From assembly GCA_023436525.1 (NCBI GenBank), contig JAEZIW010000194.1:1-14217 (forward strand): a stretch of DNA of 14,217 bases, given 5' to 3'. The notes beneath the pieces are model-generated. The model searched no databases. It worked only from the letters and a program-made list of their open reading frames with translations, and was not told the origin of the DNA. Shown here one piece after another: positions 1 through 7,103 of this stretch; the first letter of the stretch is position 1; each line of letters starts with the position of its first letter. Source of the stretch: Bacillota bacterium. Its GTDB lineage: Bacteria > Bacillota > Clostridia > Christensenellales > SZUA-584. The position numbers were made by a program, and so were the translations under genes.

Positions 1-546
1 CGCGGCAGCAGGCTCCGGGGGCTTTTCCGCCGCCACTGTTTTCGTCCGTTTCTTGCGCGGCGGCGCGGGCAGCGCGTCCGGCGAGCACCGCCCGATTTTT
101 ACCACGGCGCCATCGCCAAGACACCGCCGAAGGTACCCCTCGATATAATCCTTAACACCCATCGATGAAAACAGCTCGGGTGCAAGCTCGTCCGCGAAAT
201 CCACATGCAGCGTTTTATCCTTGAGCGAAACAAGGCCGCGCTGAAGAAACGGCGCAAACGCCGATCGATAGGCAAGGCACAGCTCTCTAATATGCGCTTC
301 AAACTGTGCCGTATTGGTTTCGTTTATATCCCTGTATTGAAAAAAGACCTCGGCGTTTTGGTCAACGTTTTCTTTGACGTAATTCTCTATGGACAGGCAG
401 GCATCGGCCGGCAGCAGATTGCAGCAAAAATGCAGCAGCAGGCGCGAGTTTTTCACATCGTGCTGCGCCTTATCAAACTGCAGATCGTAGCTGTCATCCA
501 CGCTCACGTTTCTTTTCAGCGCGGCAAAAAAATCAGGCTGTTTCAA
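1..546 (-). CDS. polC: DNA polymerase III PolC, N-terminal part (runs off the left edge)
   Basis: This is the first 182 codons of the Gram-positive replicative DNA polymerase, which carries 5'-3' polymerase and 3'-5' exonuclease activity. Only the N-terminal region is in the window, so no catalytic motif is visible. The start is TTG at 546-544 (LKQPDFFAALKRN), with a GGGGG-type Shine-Dalgarno at 553-559 and 6 nt spacing. No ATG gives a better start. The frame is open without a stop to base 1. Residues about 1-145 resemble the PolC N-terminal domain (LLLHFCCNLLPADACLSIEN, then the YIEGYLRRCLGDGAVVKI stretch). They are followed by a Pro/Ala/Lys-rich linker (PAPPRRKKRTK, EKPPEPAAA), as expected before the OB-fold region. 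It begins 24 nt after ispG, the usual clostridial place for polC. Identification rests on context plus N-terminal resemblance; the catalytic parts lie outside. Confidence 0.85.
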   Translation of the reverse strand, partial: MKQPDFFAALKRNVSVDDSYDLQFDKAQHDVKNSRLLLHFCCNLLPADACLSIENYVKENVDQNAEVFFQYRDINETNTAQFEAHIRELCLAYRSAFAPFLQRGLVSLKDKTLHVDFADELAPELFSSMGVKDYIEGYLRRCLGDGAVVKIGRCSPDALPAPPRKKRTKTVAAEKPPEPAAA

Positions 547-570
547 CCGTATCCCCCTTACTGGCTATCT

Positions 571-1620
571 TTAAAAATGTGAATCGAGATAATGAGTAAA
601 AGCGTGCAAAATGTCTGCTTCGGCAAATGTGCCGATAAGCTCCCCCTTGGCGAACAGCGCCGCTTTTTTGTCGCCGCCCGCTATGCCGATGTCCGCATGC
701 TTCGCTTCGCCGGGGCCGTTCACAATGCAGCCCATCACAGCGGCGGTTACCGGCCTCGGCCCGGATTTTAAAATATCGTCTACACTCTTTGCCAGCGCCG
801 CCACATCAATTTTGGTACGCGCACAGGTGGGGCAGCTGATCACCTCGGAATAAAATGTGCGCAGCCCTGAGCTTTGCAGTATGCGTCTTGCGGCCTCAAT
901 CTCGCTGACCGGGTCGCCCGTTATTGAGACGCGCACCGTATCGCCGATGCCATCGAGCAGCAGCGCCCCAAGGCCCACGGCCGATTTAACGATCGCGCTG
1001 TCGTATGTGCCCGCCTCGGTGATGCCGATGTGCAATGGCGCATCGCTGACGGCACAGAACGCACGATTCGCCGCGACACACGTGGGCACCGATGATGCTT
1101 TTATGGACACCACAACATTCTCAAAGCCCATGTCGTAAACGCGGTTCACCCAATCGGCTGCGCTTTGCGCCAGCGCCTCCGGTGTCGGCCCGCCGAACCT
1201 ATCGGCCAAACGCTTTTCCAGAGACCCCGCATTCACGCCGATGCGAATGGCCGCACCGGTTTCCTTCGCCTTGTTAACCACCGTTTCCAGCGCGTTTTCG
1301 CCGCGCAGGTTGCCGGGGTTAATGCGCACCTTGTCGGCGCCGTTTTCCAGCGCAAGCACGGCCAGCCGTGCATCAAAATGCACGTCCGCAATCAGCGGCA
1401 CGTGCATGTGCTTTTTAATATCACGGAACGCGGGTGCGCAGCTCTCGGCGTAAAACGCGCAGCGCACGGCTTCGCAGCCTGCCGCCTCCAGACGCTCTAT
1501 CTGCGCGATTGTCGCCGCCGCATCCGCCGTATCCGTGTTGGTCATCGATTGTATCAGCACGTCCGCGCCGCCGCCGATGCGAACGCCGCCGAACGTGACT
1601 GCTTTTGTCTGTTGTTTCAT
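571..1620 (-). CDS. ispG: 4-hydroxy-3-methylbut-2-en-1-yl diphosphate synthase (flavodoxin), IspG/GcpE
   Basis: Cytosolic [4Fe-4S] enzyme of the MEP isoprenoid pathway. It reductively opens 2-C-methylerythritol 2,4-cyclodiphosphate to HMBPP. The 349-residue length is normal for the short bacterial form without the plant insert. The N-terminal part is a TIM barrel (IQSMTNTDTAD near residue 23, LIADVHFDARLA near 76, KVRINPGN near 97). The C-terminal cluster domain carries the three iron-sulfur cysteines C263 and C266 (CPTC) and C298 (MGCIVNGPGE), plus the glutamate ligand E305. The usual CPTCGR reads CPTCAR, a mild change. ATG start at 1620-1618 lies 5 nt after the rseP stop. I see no strong Shine-Dalgarno, so translation is probably coupled to rseP. 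With dxr two genes upstream, this operon holds two MEP-pathway enzymes. Confidence 0.97.
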   Translation of the reverse strand: MKQQTKAVTFGGVRIGGGADVLIQSMTNTDTADAAATIAQIERLEAAGCEAVRCAFYAESCAPAFRDIKKHMHVPLIADVHFDARLAVLALENGADKVRINPGNLRGENALETVVNKAKETGAAIRIGVNAGSLEKRLADRFGGPTPEALAQSAADWVNRVYDMGFENVVVSIKASSVPTCVAANRAFCAVSDAPLHIGITEAGTYDSAIVKSAVGLGALLLDGIGDTVRVSITGDPVSEIEAARRILQSSGLRTFYSEVISCPTCARTKIDVAALAKSVDDILKSGPRPVTAAVMGCIVNGPGEAKHADIGIAGGDKKAALFAKGELIGTFAEADILHAFTHYLDSHF

Positions 1621-1625
1621 CGTAA

Positions 1626-2684
1626 TCAGCCGAATAGCTTGGTGATGTCTTGGTAGGTTATCAATATGAAAACCACAATGAGCAGCGCAAACCCCACGAA
1701 GTGAATCATGCCCTCCACGTTACGCGGCACCGGCTTTCTGAATATCTTCTCAATGGCGATGAAAACGAGCCGTCCGCCGTCGAGAGCGGGCAGCGGCAGT
1801 AAATTGCAGATGCCAAGACTGATACTGATGGCCACACCGAGACGCAGCACGTTCTCAATGCTGCTTCTGATGGCATCCCCGAGAATGGCGGCCATTTGAA
1901 CAACGCCCATCGCATTTTCAGTGCCTTTACCCGCAAAAAGCCCGAGTATAGCGAGTATCGTTCCCTTCACCACAAGGAACATCCACTTAAACGCGAGGCC
2001 GAGCGCCTCAAAGAAACCGAAGGTGACGCGCTGCTGCCCCACAGAAATGCCTGTTTTAAAACCATTTACAGGGTGCTCGGTATCACCGTTTAAAATGTAA
2101 TTCTCATATTTTTGGTACGGCACCTGCAGGCTGATCACCTGCTCGCCGCGCCGCACCGTGATATCCATCGTCTTATTGTCTGACGCAGCAATGGCCGAAT
2201 CCAGCTCCAAAGCGAAATCCATCTTCACACCGTTCATTTCGAGTATGACGTCGCCCGCCTGCAGGCCTGCCGCCTGCGCAGGGCTGTCTGCCCATACATC
2301 GGAGATGATGGGAACCGCATCGCCAAAAACGCCCAACGTGACAATGACAAGAATTAAAGCGAATAAAATATTAAAAAGCGGCCCGGCAACAATCGAAAGC
2401 GCACGCCGTCCGGCAGGCTGGTTATTAAACGCGAGCTTTTCGTTGAGCTCCTCATCCTCACCGTAAAACTTCGTGTATCCGCCAAGAAAAATCCAGCGGA
2501 TGGAATATAAAATGTCGTTTTTAACCCACTGCTTGATTTTGGGGCCAAAACCGACCGAAAACTCAACCACCTTAATTTTGCATGCACGGCCGACCCAGAA
2601 ATGGCCCAGCTCATGCACCATGATGATAATGCCGATAACGAGCATTGCGCAGACAATACTCAATACTGTCACCAATATGTTCAA
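1626..2684 (-). CDS. rseP: RIP metalloprotease RseP/RasP (site-2 protease)
   Basis: Integral membrane zinc protease of family M50B that cuts substrates inside the membrane, such as anti-sigma factors and leftover signal peptides. The 352 residues show the family layout. TM1 contains the zinc motif HELGH (24-28), followed by the VEFSVGFGPK stretch. Then come a second TM (about 96-120), a PDZ domain (about 122-190, SPAQAAGLQAGDVILEMNG), and a TM with LPLPALDGGR (296-305) giving the third zinc ligand D302, then a final TM (about 327-343). The usual GPVGI element before the third TM reads NAMGV. The start is TTG at 2684-2682, with a GGGAG Shine-Dalgarno at 2693-2697 and 8 nt spacing. It precedes ispG by 5 nt and follows dxr by 60 nt, where an internal promoter is likely. 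Confidence 0.95.
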   Translation of the reverse strand: MNILVTVLSIVCAMLVIGIIIMVHELGHFWVGRACKIKVVEFSVGFGPKIKQWVKNDILYSIRWIFLGGYTKFYGEDEELNEKLAFNNQPAGRRALSIVAGPLFNILFALILVIVTLGVFGDAVPIISDVWADSPAQAAGLQAGDVILEMNGVKMDFALELDSAIAASDNKTMDITVRRGEQVISLQVPYQKYENYILNGDTEHPVNGFKTGISVGQQRVTFGFFEALGLAFKWMFLVVKGTILAILGLFAGKGTENAMGVVQMAAILGDAIRSSIENVLRLGVAISISLGICNLLPLPALDGGRLVFIAIEKIFRKPVPRNVEGMIHFVGFALLIVVFILITYQDITKLFG

Positions 2685-2707
2685 GCCTCGTTCTCCCTTT
2701 TTTTATC

Positions 2708-2716
2708 ATTATATCA
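2708..2716 (-). promoter_or_regulatory. Possible internal extended -10 promoter before rseP-ispG-polC
   Basis: On the minus strand the sequence TGATATAAT is a perfect -10 hexamer with an upstream TG extension. No good -35 hexamer sits at 16-18 nt. Transcription would begin near 2700, just ahead of the rseP Shine-Dalgarno and TTG start. The 60-nt gap here is unusually large for this otherwise packed operon, which supports an internal promoter. This is an inference from sequence only. Confidence 0.4.
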
Positions 2717-2738
2717 TGTCTGCTGTCCCAAAATACGT

Positions 2739-2756
2739 AACATTCTATGAAATGTT
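2739..2756. repeat. Short inverted repeat at the dxr 3' end
   Basis: AACATT and AATGTT form 6-bp arms around a 6-nt centre. The repeat overlaps the dxr stop codon and lies about 25 nt upstream of the putative rseP -10 element. It could be an operator or a weak RNA hairpin, but arms this short also occur by chance. No T-tract follows on the minus strand, so it is not a terminator. Confidence 0.25.
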
Positions 2757-3890
2757 GCGATAAACAAATTCTTTGACTTCTCTGTCGGTCGTGTATATCT
2801 CAATCAGCGTGTTTGCCTTCAAGTGCGAGAACTTGTTCATAGCAAACGCCACGCGTTTTTCAATCTCACCAAAAGTGATCTTTTTTTCTAAGAAAAGCTC
2901 CACTGCCGCTTCGTTGGCCGCGTTCATAATGACGGGCAGTGCGCCGCCCTCGCGAATCGCGTCCTGCGCGTGCCGAAGGCACGGGAACTTATCCGTATCC
3001 GGCACATCAAACGTCAGCGTTTTCAGCTTGGTGAAATCAAGATGCCCCACCACGCTATTTAGGCGCTCCGGATGACCAAAAGCATACTGAATCGGCTGAC
3101 GCATGTCCGTCGGTCCGAGCTGCGCAATCACGGCGCCGTCGTTGTATTCAATCATCGAGTGAATAATGCTTTGACGATGCACCACCACCTCGATCTTCTC
3201 GGGGTTCACATCGAAAAGCCAGCGTGCTTCAATGATTTCCAGACCCTTGTTCATGTATGTCGCGCAGTCCACAGTGATTTTCTTGCCCATGCGCCAGTTG
3301 GGGTGCCGCAGTGCCTGATCCACCGTTGCACTGCGAATGGCTTCTTTGTCCCAATCGAAAAACGGGCCGCCGGAAGCCGTGAGTATGATGCGGCGAAGGC
3401 CTGTGGTATCCACGCCCTTGAGGCATTGGTAAATCGCGCACAGCTCACTGTCTACCGGGAACAGCTCAGATTGGCTCGTTTTTTGCTTCTGCTTCACAAT
3501 ATGGCCACCGCACACCAGCGATTCCTTGTTCGCGAGTGCCACGTTAATGCCGCGGTCGAGGCATTCAATCAGCGGCGGAAGCCCCGCTATGCCCACCACA
3601 GCAATCAGCACGATATCCGGGCTGCCCGCCGTACAAGACTCTACAAGCCCCTGTATGCCATACCCCACCTTGATACCCTTGGGCACCTTTTTCTCAAACT
3701 CCGCGTCGCCGTTGCACCCCGTCAGCCCGATATAGCACGCACCGAACTTCTTGGCTGTTTCTATCAGCGCATCAGAGCTGTGGTGCGCCGTGACGGCGGT
3801 TACCTGAAACCGGTCGGGAAACTGCTCTATGATGTCGAGCGCCTGCCGCCCGATTGAGCCGGTCGCGCCGAGTATTGCTATCTTTTTCAT
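2745..3890 (-). CDS. dxr: 1-deoxy-D-xylulose 5-phosphate reductoisomerase
   Basis: Second enzyme of the MEP pathway, converting DXP to 2-C-methylerythritol 4-phosphate with NADPH and a divalent metal; it is the fosmidomycin target. The 381 residues show the N-terminal Rossmann motif GATGSIG (8-14), NKESLVCGG (121-129), the metal ligands D147, E149 and E218, the flexible lid HPNWRM (196-201) and the MNKGLE stretch. Three positions depart from the family pattern: DSEH reads DSEL (L150), VDSAT reads VDCAT (C209), and HPQS reads HRQS (R239). I checked the first two at the codon level (CTG and TGC). ATG start at 3890-3888 has an AAGGA Shine-Dalgarno 7 nt upstream. It lies 14 nt after cdsA. The overall match is strong and the frame is intact. 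Confidence 0.96.
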   Translation of the reverse strand: MKKIAILGATGSIGRQALDIIEQFPDRFQVTAVTAHHSSDALIETAKKFGACYIGLTGCNGDAEFEKKVPKGIKVGYGIQGLVESCTAGSPDIVLIAVVGIAGLPPLIECLDRGINVALANKESLVCGGHIVKQKQKTSQSELFPVDSELCAIYQCLKGVDTTGLRRIILTASGGPFFDWDKEAIRSATVDQALRHPNWRMGKKITVDCATYMNKGLEIIEARWLFDVNPEKIEVVVHRQSIIHSMIEYNDGAVIAQLGPTDMRQPIQYAFGHPERLNSVVGHLDFTKLKTLTFDVPDTDKFPCLRHAQDAIREGGALPVIMNAANEAAVELFLEKKITFGEIEKRVAFAMNKFSHLKANTLIEIYTTDREVKEFVYRNIS

Positions 3891-3904
3891 TGATAATTCC
3901 TTTT

Positions 3905-4708
3905 TTATGCCACTAATATAAAATAAAATGCGAAAACGGCCGGGCTGATAAACAACACACTATCAAGCCTGTCCATTGCACCGCCGTGCTCACCCATAAT
4001 ATGCCCATAATCCTTTATGCCGAGTCTTCTTTTCACGAGCGAAGCCGCAAGATCACCGATTTGCGTCATGGCTGACAAAATCAGCCCGAGCAGCCCGTAC
4101 CAAAGCGGATTCATGTAAACATCAAAGCTCTGCTGCAACAGCACACCGAGCAGCACCACAGTGCAGGTACCGAATCCGAGGCCGCCAACAGCTCCTTCCA
4201 CCGTCTTTTTAGGGCTGATCTTGGGAACCAGCTTTCGCTTGCCGAATAGCCTGCCGCAAAAGTAAGCGAATGTGTCTGTCATCACGGCGGCTCCAAACGC
4301 AATAATCACGAGAAACCGTGAGATGTTCGGCGGCTCAATGCAATAAAGCCCCATTAAAAACGCGAAAAAAAGCCCCGGGTACAGCATGGGCAGCACCGTA
4401 ATCAGCCCATCCATTGCGTCGCGCCCCGAAAACACCAAATACGTAAACACGGCCATAATGCCAAAGGCCGTCAGTATGGCGACGCCCGCGATACCGCCGA
4501 TGAACAGATACGCCGGGTAAAGCAGCAGCGCGTATCCGTATCCCAGCACTTTCATCGGGCGCCCTACCGAGCTGACTGCGCCCATCATTTCATGCATACA
4601 GAGCACAGCCACAGCCGCAACGATCAACTGCGCATACAATCCATAAAAGTACACCGTCGAAAACAGCAGTGCCAGCGCCGGTATCGCGTACAGTATACGT
4701 TTACCCAA
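3905..4708 (-). CDS. cdsA: Phosphatidate cytidylyltransferase (CDP-diglyceride synthase)
   Basis: Polytopic membrane enzyme that makes CDP-diacylglycerol from CTP and phosphatidic acid, the entry point to phosphatidylglycerol and cardiolipin. The 267 residues contain about eight hydrophobic segments. They also contain the conserved SPKKTVEG stretch (165-172) and the C-terminal family signature at 223-249 (SLVKR, KDYG, HGGAMDRLD). Within the signature the usual PGHGG is GEHGG; the catalytic KD and DR-D residues are kept. The start is TTG at 4708-4706, directly abutting the uppS TGA. A GGAGG Shine-Dalgarno lies 7 nt upstream inside the last uppS codons, so the two genes are probably coupled. 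It sits between the undecaprenyl diphosphate and MEP genes, as in most Firmicutes. Confidence 0.95.
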   Translation of the reverse strand: MGKRILYAIPALALLFSTVYFYGLYAQLIVAAVAVLCMHEMMGAVSSVGRPMKVLGYGYALLLYPAYLFIGGIAGVAILTAFGIMAVFTYLVFSGRDAMDGLITVLPMLYPGLFFAFLMGLYCIEPPNISRFLVIIAFGAAVMTDTFAYFCGRLFGKRKLVPKISPKKTVEGAVGGLGFGTCTVVLLGVLLQQSFDVYMNPLWYGLLGLILSAMTQIGDLAASLVKRRLGIKDYGHIMGEHGGAMDRLDSVLFISPAVFAFYFILVA

Positions 4709-4720
4709 TCACTTTCCTCC
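4706..4720 (-). promoter_or_regulatory. Ribosome binding site deciding the cdsA TTG start
   Basis: A perfect GGAGG at 4716-4720 lies 7 nt before TTG (4708-4706). The site is inside the end of uppS, whose TGA stop (4711-4709) touches the TTG. This supports TTG over any downstream ATG, which would cut into the first membrane segment. Confidence 0.75.
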
Positions 4721-5470
4721 AATTCCGCCGAAACGGCGGTCTCGCTTTGCAAAACAGTTGAGTGCCTTTAAATACTCCAGCTCATCAAAATCCGGCCAGA
4801 GCGTGTCGGTAAAATAAAACTCCGCGTAAGCAAGCTGATACAGCAAAAAATTGCTGATGCGCATCTCGCCGCTGGTACGGATAAACAGATCCGGGTCCGG
4901 CTGACCCGCTGAACATAAGTAATCGGATATGCGATCTTCCGTGACATCGTCAGCACAAACACCATCGCTGACCATGCGCTTCACGGCATCTGTAATGTCT
5001 GCCCGCCCGCCGTAATTTATCGCCATATTCAGCGTCAGCCCCGTGTTGCCCTTTGTTTTCTCTACGGCGCGGTCAATCTCCGCTTTCACGTCTTTGGGCA
5101 GGCGCGTTAAATCGCCGAACGTTCTGATCCGCACGTTTTCGCTGTGCAGCTCGTCAAGCTCCTTAGCAAGGTATTCGAGCAGCAGCTTCATCAACGTACC
5201 CACCTCATCGTCCGAGCGCTTCCAATTTTCCGTGGAAAACGCAAAAAGCGTCAGATATCTGACTCCGATATCTGAACTCATGCGAACGATGGTACGCACC
5301 CGCTCCACGCCGGCTCTGTGCCCGGCACTGCGGGGCAGCAGCCTCTTCTGAGCCCAGCGCCCGTTGCCGTCCATAATCACAGCAACATGCAGGGGCAGCC
5401 GCTCGGTATCCACACGGCTGTAAACATCCGTGTTCCTGCGGCGAAAAAGTATATCCGCGATGACGCCCAA
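4709..5470 (-). CDS. uppS: Isoprenyl transferase (undecaprenyl diphosphate synthase)
   Basis: Cytosolic cis-prenyltransferase that extends farnesyl diphosphate with isopentenyl diphosphate to the C55 carrier lipid used for peptidoglycan and other wall polymers. With the chosen TTG start the protein has 253 residues, the usual size. Catalytic D34 lies in VAVIMDGNGRW (29-39). Also seen are HRAG, FAFSTENWKR (77-85), INYGGRAD (151-158) and the diphosphate-binding RTSGEMRISNF (198-208). An ATG at 5518 would add 16 residues, but it overlaps the upstream gene and has no good Shine-Dalgarno. TTG at 5470-5468 has AGGTG 7 nt upstream and lies 1 nt after the stop of the PASTA gene. UppS consumes the product of the MEP pathway genes downstream. 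Confidence 0.95.
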   Translation of the reverse strand: MGVIADILFRRRNTDVYSRVDTERLPLHVAVIMDGNGRWAQKRLLPRSAGHRAGVERVRTIVRMSSDIGVRYLTLFAFSTENWKRSDDEVGTLMKLLLEYLAKELDELHSENVRIRTFGDLTRLPKDVKAEIDRAVEKTKGNTGLTLNMAINYGGRADITDAVKRMVSDGVCADDVTEDRISDYLCSAGQPDPDLFIRTSGEMRISNFLLYQLAYAEFYFTDTLWPDFDELEYLKALNCFAKRDRRFGGIGGK

Positions 5471-5482
5471 TTTATTGCACCT
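5468..5482 (-). promoter_or_regulatory. Ribosome binding site deciding the uppS TTG start
   Basis: AGGTG at 5478-5482 is followed by 7 nt that contain the TAA stop of the PASTA gene, then TTG at 5470-5468. The arrangement suggests translational coupling. It favours TTG over the longer ATG-initiated frame. Confidence 0.65.
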
Positions 5483-5672
5483 GTGTTTTAAAATGTGACA
5501 CCGTGATTTCAACGGCATGGCCGCCCAAATCGCGCTGTCTGATCACACGCGTCGAATCCGCATTCTCAATGCCGCGCCTCGACACATACTCAACACGGCC
5601 GACCGTAAACCCTTGGTCTTCAAGGTGTTTTGTCGCTTGCGTCTCGTCCCAGCCGATCACGCCGGGCATCAT
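5472..5672 (-). CDS. Free-standing single-PASTA-domain small protein
   Basis: A 66-residue protein that is almost entirely one PASTA domain. It starts MPGVIGWDETQATKHL and continues with DQGFTVGRVEYVS, matching the pattern VPxVxGxxxxxAxxxLxxxGFxV. It ends with RVIRQRDLGGHAVEITVSH, matching the xVxxQxPxxGxxVxxxVS half. PASTA domains normally sit outside the membrane on Ser/Thr kinases or penicillin-binding proteins, where they sense muropeptides. Here there is no signal peptide, membrane segment or kinase part, so the protein should be cytosolic as encoded. ATG at 5672-5670 overlaps the frr stop (ATGA), with a second ATG directly after; the stop lies 1 nt before uppS. Coupling on both sides argues for a real gene. 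The function is unknown to me; a role near cell-wall lipid synthesis is only a guess from context. Confidence 0.8.
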   Translation of the reverse strand: MMPGVIGWDETQATKHLEDQGFTVGRVEYVSRRGIENADSTRVIRQRDLGGHAVEITVSHFKTQVQ

Positions 5673-6232
5673 ACTTCCATGATTTCTTTCTCTTTTTCTT
5701 TAACCAGCTCGTCGATGGTTTTGGTATTGTCATTCGTTATTTTCTGTACTTCGTCTTCGAGAATGTTAAAATCGTCCTCGGTGATTTCGCTGGCCTTCTT
5801 GGCTTTTTTGAAAGCCTCATTGGCATCTCTGCGAATCGAGCGGATCGCCACCTTGGCGTCTTCACCCTTTTTGTGAATCGATTTTGCGAGCTCTTTGCGG
5901 CGTTCTTCCGTCAGCTCCGGCACAATAAGACGAATCACCTTACCGTCGTTGGCGGGATTAATGCCAAGCTCCGATTTCATAATCGCCTTTTCCACCTGAG
6001 GAATGAGCTTCGGATCCCAAAGCGATATCACGAGCATCCTCGGTTCGGGTGCCGAAATATTGCCGATCTGACTCAGCGGCGTCGGTGTTCCGTAATAATC
6101 GACCATTATGCCATCCAGAAGCTGCGGGTTGGCCCTGCCGGCGCGAATATGTGTCAGGTCTCTCTTGAAAACCGATATTGTTTTTTCCATTTTGACCATC
6201 GCATTTTCCAATGCTTCATGTTTGATTTGCAT
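5669..6232 (-). CDS. frr: Ribosome recycling factor
   Basis: Cytosolic factor that, with EF-G, splits the post-termination ribosome so that subunits can be reused. At 187 residues it has the usual length (about 185). The N-terminal helix MQIKHEALENAMVKMEKTI, the RAGRANPQLL motif (about 31-40), VDYYGTPTPLSQIGNISAPE and the C-terminal helical arm KSIHKKGEDAKVAIRSIRRD with the EDEVQK region are all standard. ATG start at 6232-6230 has a strong GGGAGG Shine-Dalgarno 8 nt upstream. It follows pyrH by 26 nt, and its TGA overlaps the ATG of the PASTA gene by 1-4 bases. Confidence 0.98.
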   Translation of the reverse strand: MQIKHEALENAMVKMEKTISVFKRDLTHIRAGRANPQLLDGIMVDYYGTPTPLSQIGNISAPEPRMLVISLWDPKLIPQVEKAIMKSELGINPANDGKVIRLIVPELTEERRKELAKSIHKKGEDAKVAIRSIRRDANEAFKKAKKASEITEDDFNILEDEVQKITNDNTKTIDELVKEKEKEIMEV

Positions 6233-6258
6233 CTTTCTAACCTCCCGAATTTATTTTT

Positions 6259-6978
6259 TTATGGCTTTGAATTAATGCGTGTCCCGATGGCCTCGCCAAG
6301 CACCACACGTTTAATGCCGTCCGGCGCTTCGAGGCCGAAGCAAACGATGGGAATGCTGTTATCCATACACAGCGACACGGCCGTGGTATCCATCACGGAC
6401 AGCCCCTGATTGATGACGTCCATGTAACTGATAAATTCATACTTTTTGGCGTTTGGATTGAGTTTGGGATCGCTGTCGTATACGCCGTCCACGTTCTTGG
6501 CAAGCAAAATCAGCTCTGCCTCCATCTCGGCTGCTCTGAGTGCCGCCGCCGTATCCGTCGAAAAATACGGGTTACCGGTACCGCACGCGAATATCACCAC
6601 GCGGCCCTTCTCTAAATGACGCATCGCTCTGCGCCGGATATACGGTTCGGCAATCTGCTGCATGCCAATGGCGGTCTGCACGCGCGTCTGCATGCCTTTG
6701 CCTTCCAGTGCATCCTGCATGGCAAGAGCGTTGATCACCGTAGCGAGCATGCCCATATGGTCGGCCGTCGTCCTGTCCATCCCGACACCGCTGCGGCCGC
6801 GCCATATGTTGCCGCCGCCCACAATGATGCCAATCTCCACACCCAGCTTCGCCACTTCAATAACCTGATCGGCCACCAGACCAATCACATCAAAGTCGAA
6901 CCCCGACTTCTCATTGCCCGCCAGCGCTTCACCGCTGATCTTTAGAATAATCCTCTTGTATTTGGGCGTATTAGGCAT
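6259..6978 (-). CDS. pyrH: UMP kinase (uridylate kinase)
   Basis: Hexameric bacterial UMP kinase of the amino-acid-kinase fold. It phosphorylates UMP to UDP with ATP and feeds UTP/CTP synthesis, including the CTP used by CdsA encoded downstream. The 239 residues contain the phosphate-binding KISGEAL (N-terminus), the GGGNIWRG loop, the UMP-binding MGMLATVINALAMQDALE segment, and GTGNPYFSTDTAAALRAAE followed by AKNVDGVYDSDPK. ATG start at 6978-6976 has an AAGGAG Shine-Dalgarno 7 nt upstream. It is the first gene after the tsf terminator, so it needs its own promoter or read-through. In the 88 nt between terminator and start I see no convincing -35/-10 pair. Confidence 0.98.
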   Translation of the reverse strand: MPNTPKYKRIILKISGEALAGNEKSGFDFDVIGLVADQVIEVAKLGVEIGIIVGGGNIWRGRSGVGMDRTTADHMGMLATVINALAMQDALEGKGMQTRVQTAIGMQQIAEPYIRRRAMRHLEKGRVVIFACGTGNPYFSTDTAAALRAAEMEAELILLAKNVDGVYDSDPKLNPNAKKYEFISYMDVINQGLSVMDTTAVSLCMDNSIPIVCFGLEAPDGIKRVVLGEAIGTRINSKP

Positions 6979-7066
6979 AAGCCGTCTCCTTTATTTGATT
7001 CGATCATGGCTCTTTTCCCGCCACAGCATCCCATAAAGCAAGGTGCCGCTTTTTGGGGATTCTGCT

Positions 7067-7103
7067 AAAAAAGGGAGAGCTCATGAAACGGCTCTCCCCT
7101 TTT
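7067..7103 (-). terminator. Rho-independent terminator after tsf
   Basis: On the minus strand AAAAGGGGAGAGC (7103-7091), a 10-nt loop, and GCTCTCCC (7080-7073) form a GC-rich stem followed by a run of T (7072-7067). The stem is flanked by A on one side and T on the other, so it could also work on the plus strand. It begins 8 nt beyond the tsf stop and separates rpsB-tsf from the pyrH operon. Confidence 0.88.

Noticed and set aside
205..582. 125-codon plus-strand frame at the left edge
   Set aside because: It overlaps the start of polC on the other strand. The polC frame is continuous with a good Shine-Dalgarno and fits the conserved operon order.
3072..3857. 261-codon open frame on the plus strand, antisense to dxr
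   Set aside because: It lies wholly opposite a clear dxr, is rich in His and Arg as expected from the complement of a coding frame, and resembles no family I know.
4709..5518. Longer uppS start at the ATG at 5518
   Set aside because: It would overlap the PASTA gene by about 46 bases and lacks a good Shine-Dalgarno. TTG at 5470 has AGGTG at 7 nt and gives the usual UppS length.
5630..6409. 259-codon open frame on the plus strand opposite frr and the end of pyrH
   Set aside because: It is antisense to two well-supported genes, has no Shine-Dalgarno or promoter I can see, and its composition is that of a complementary shadow frame.
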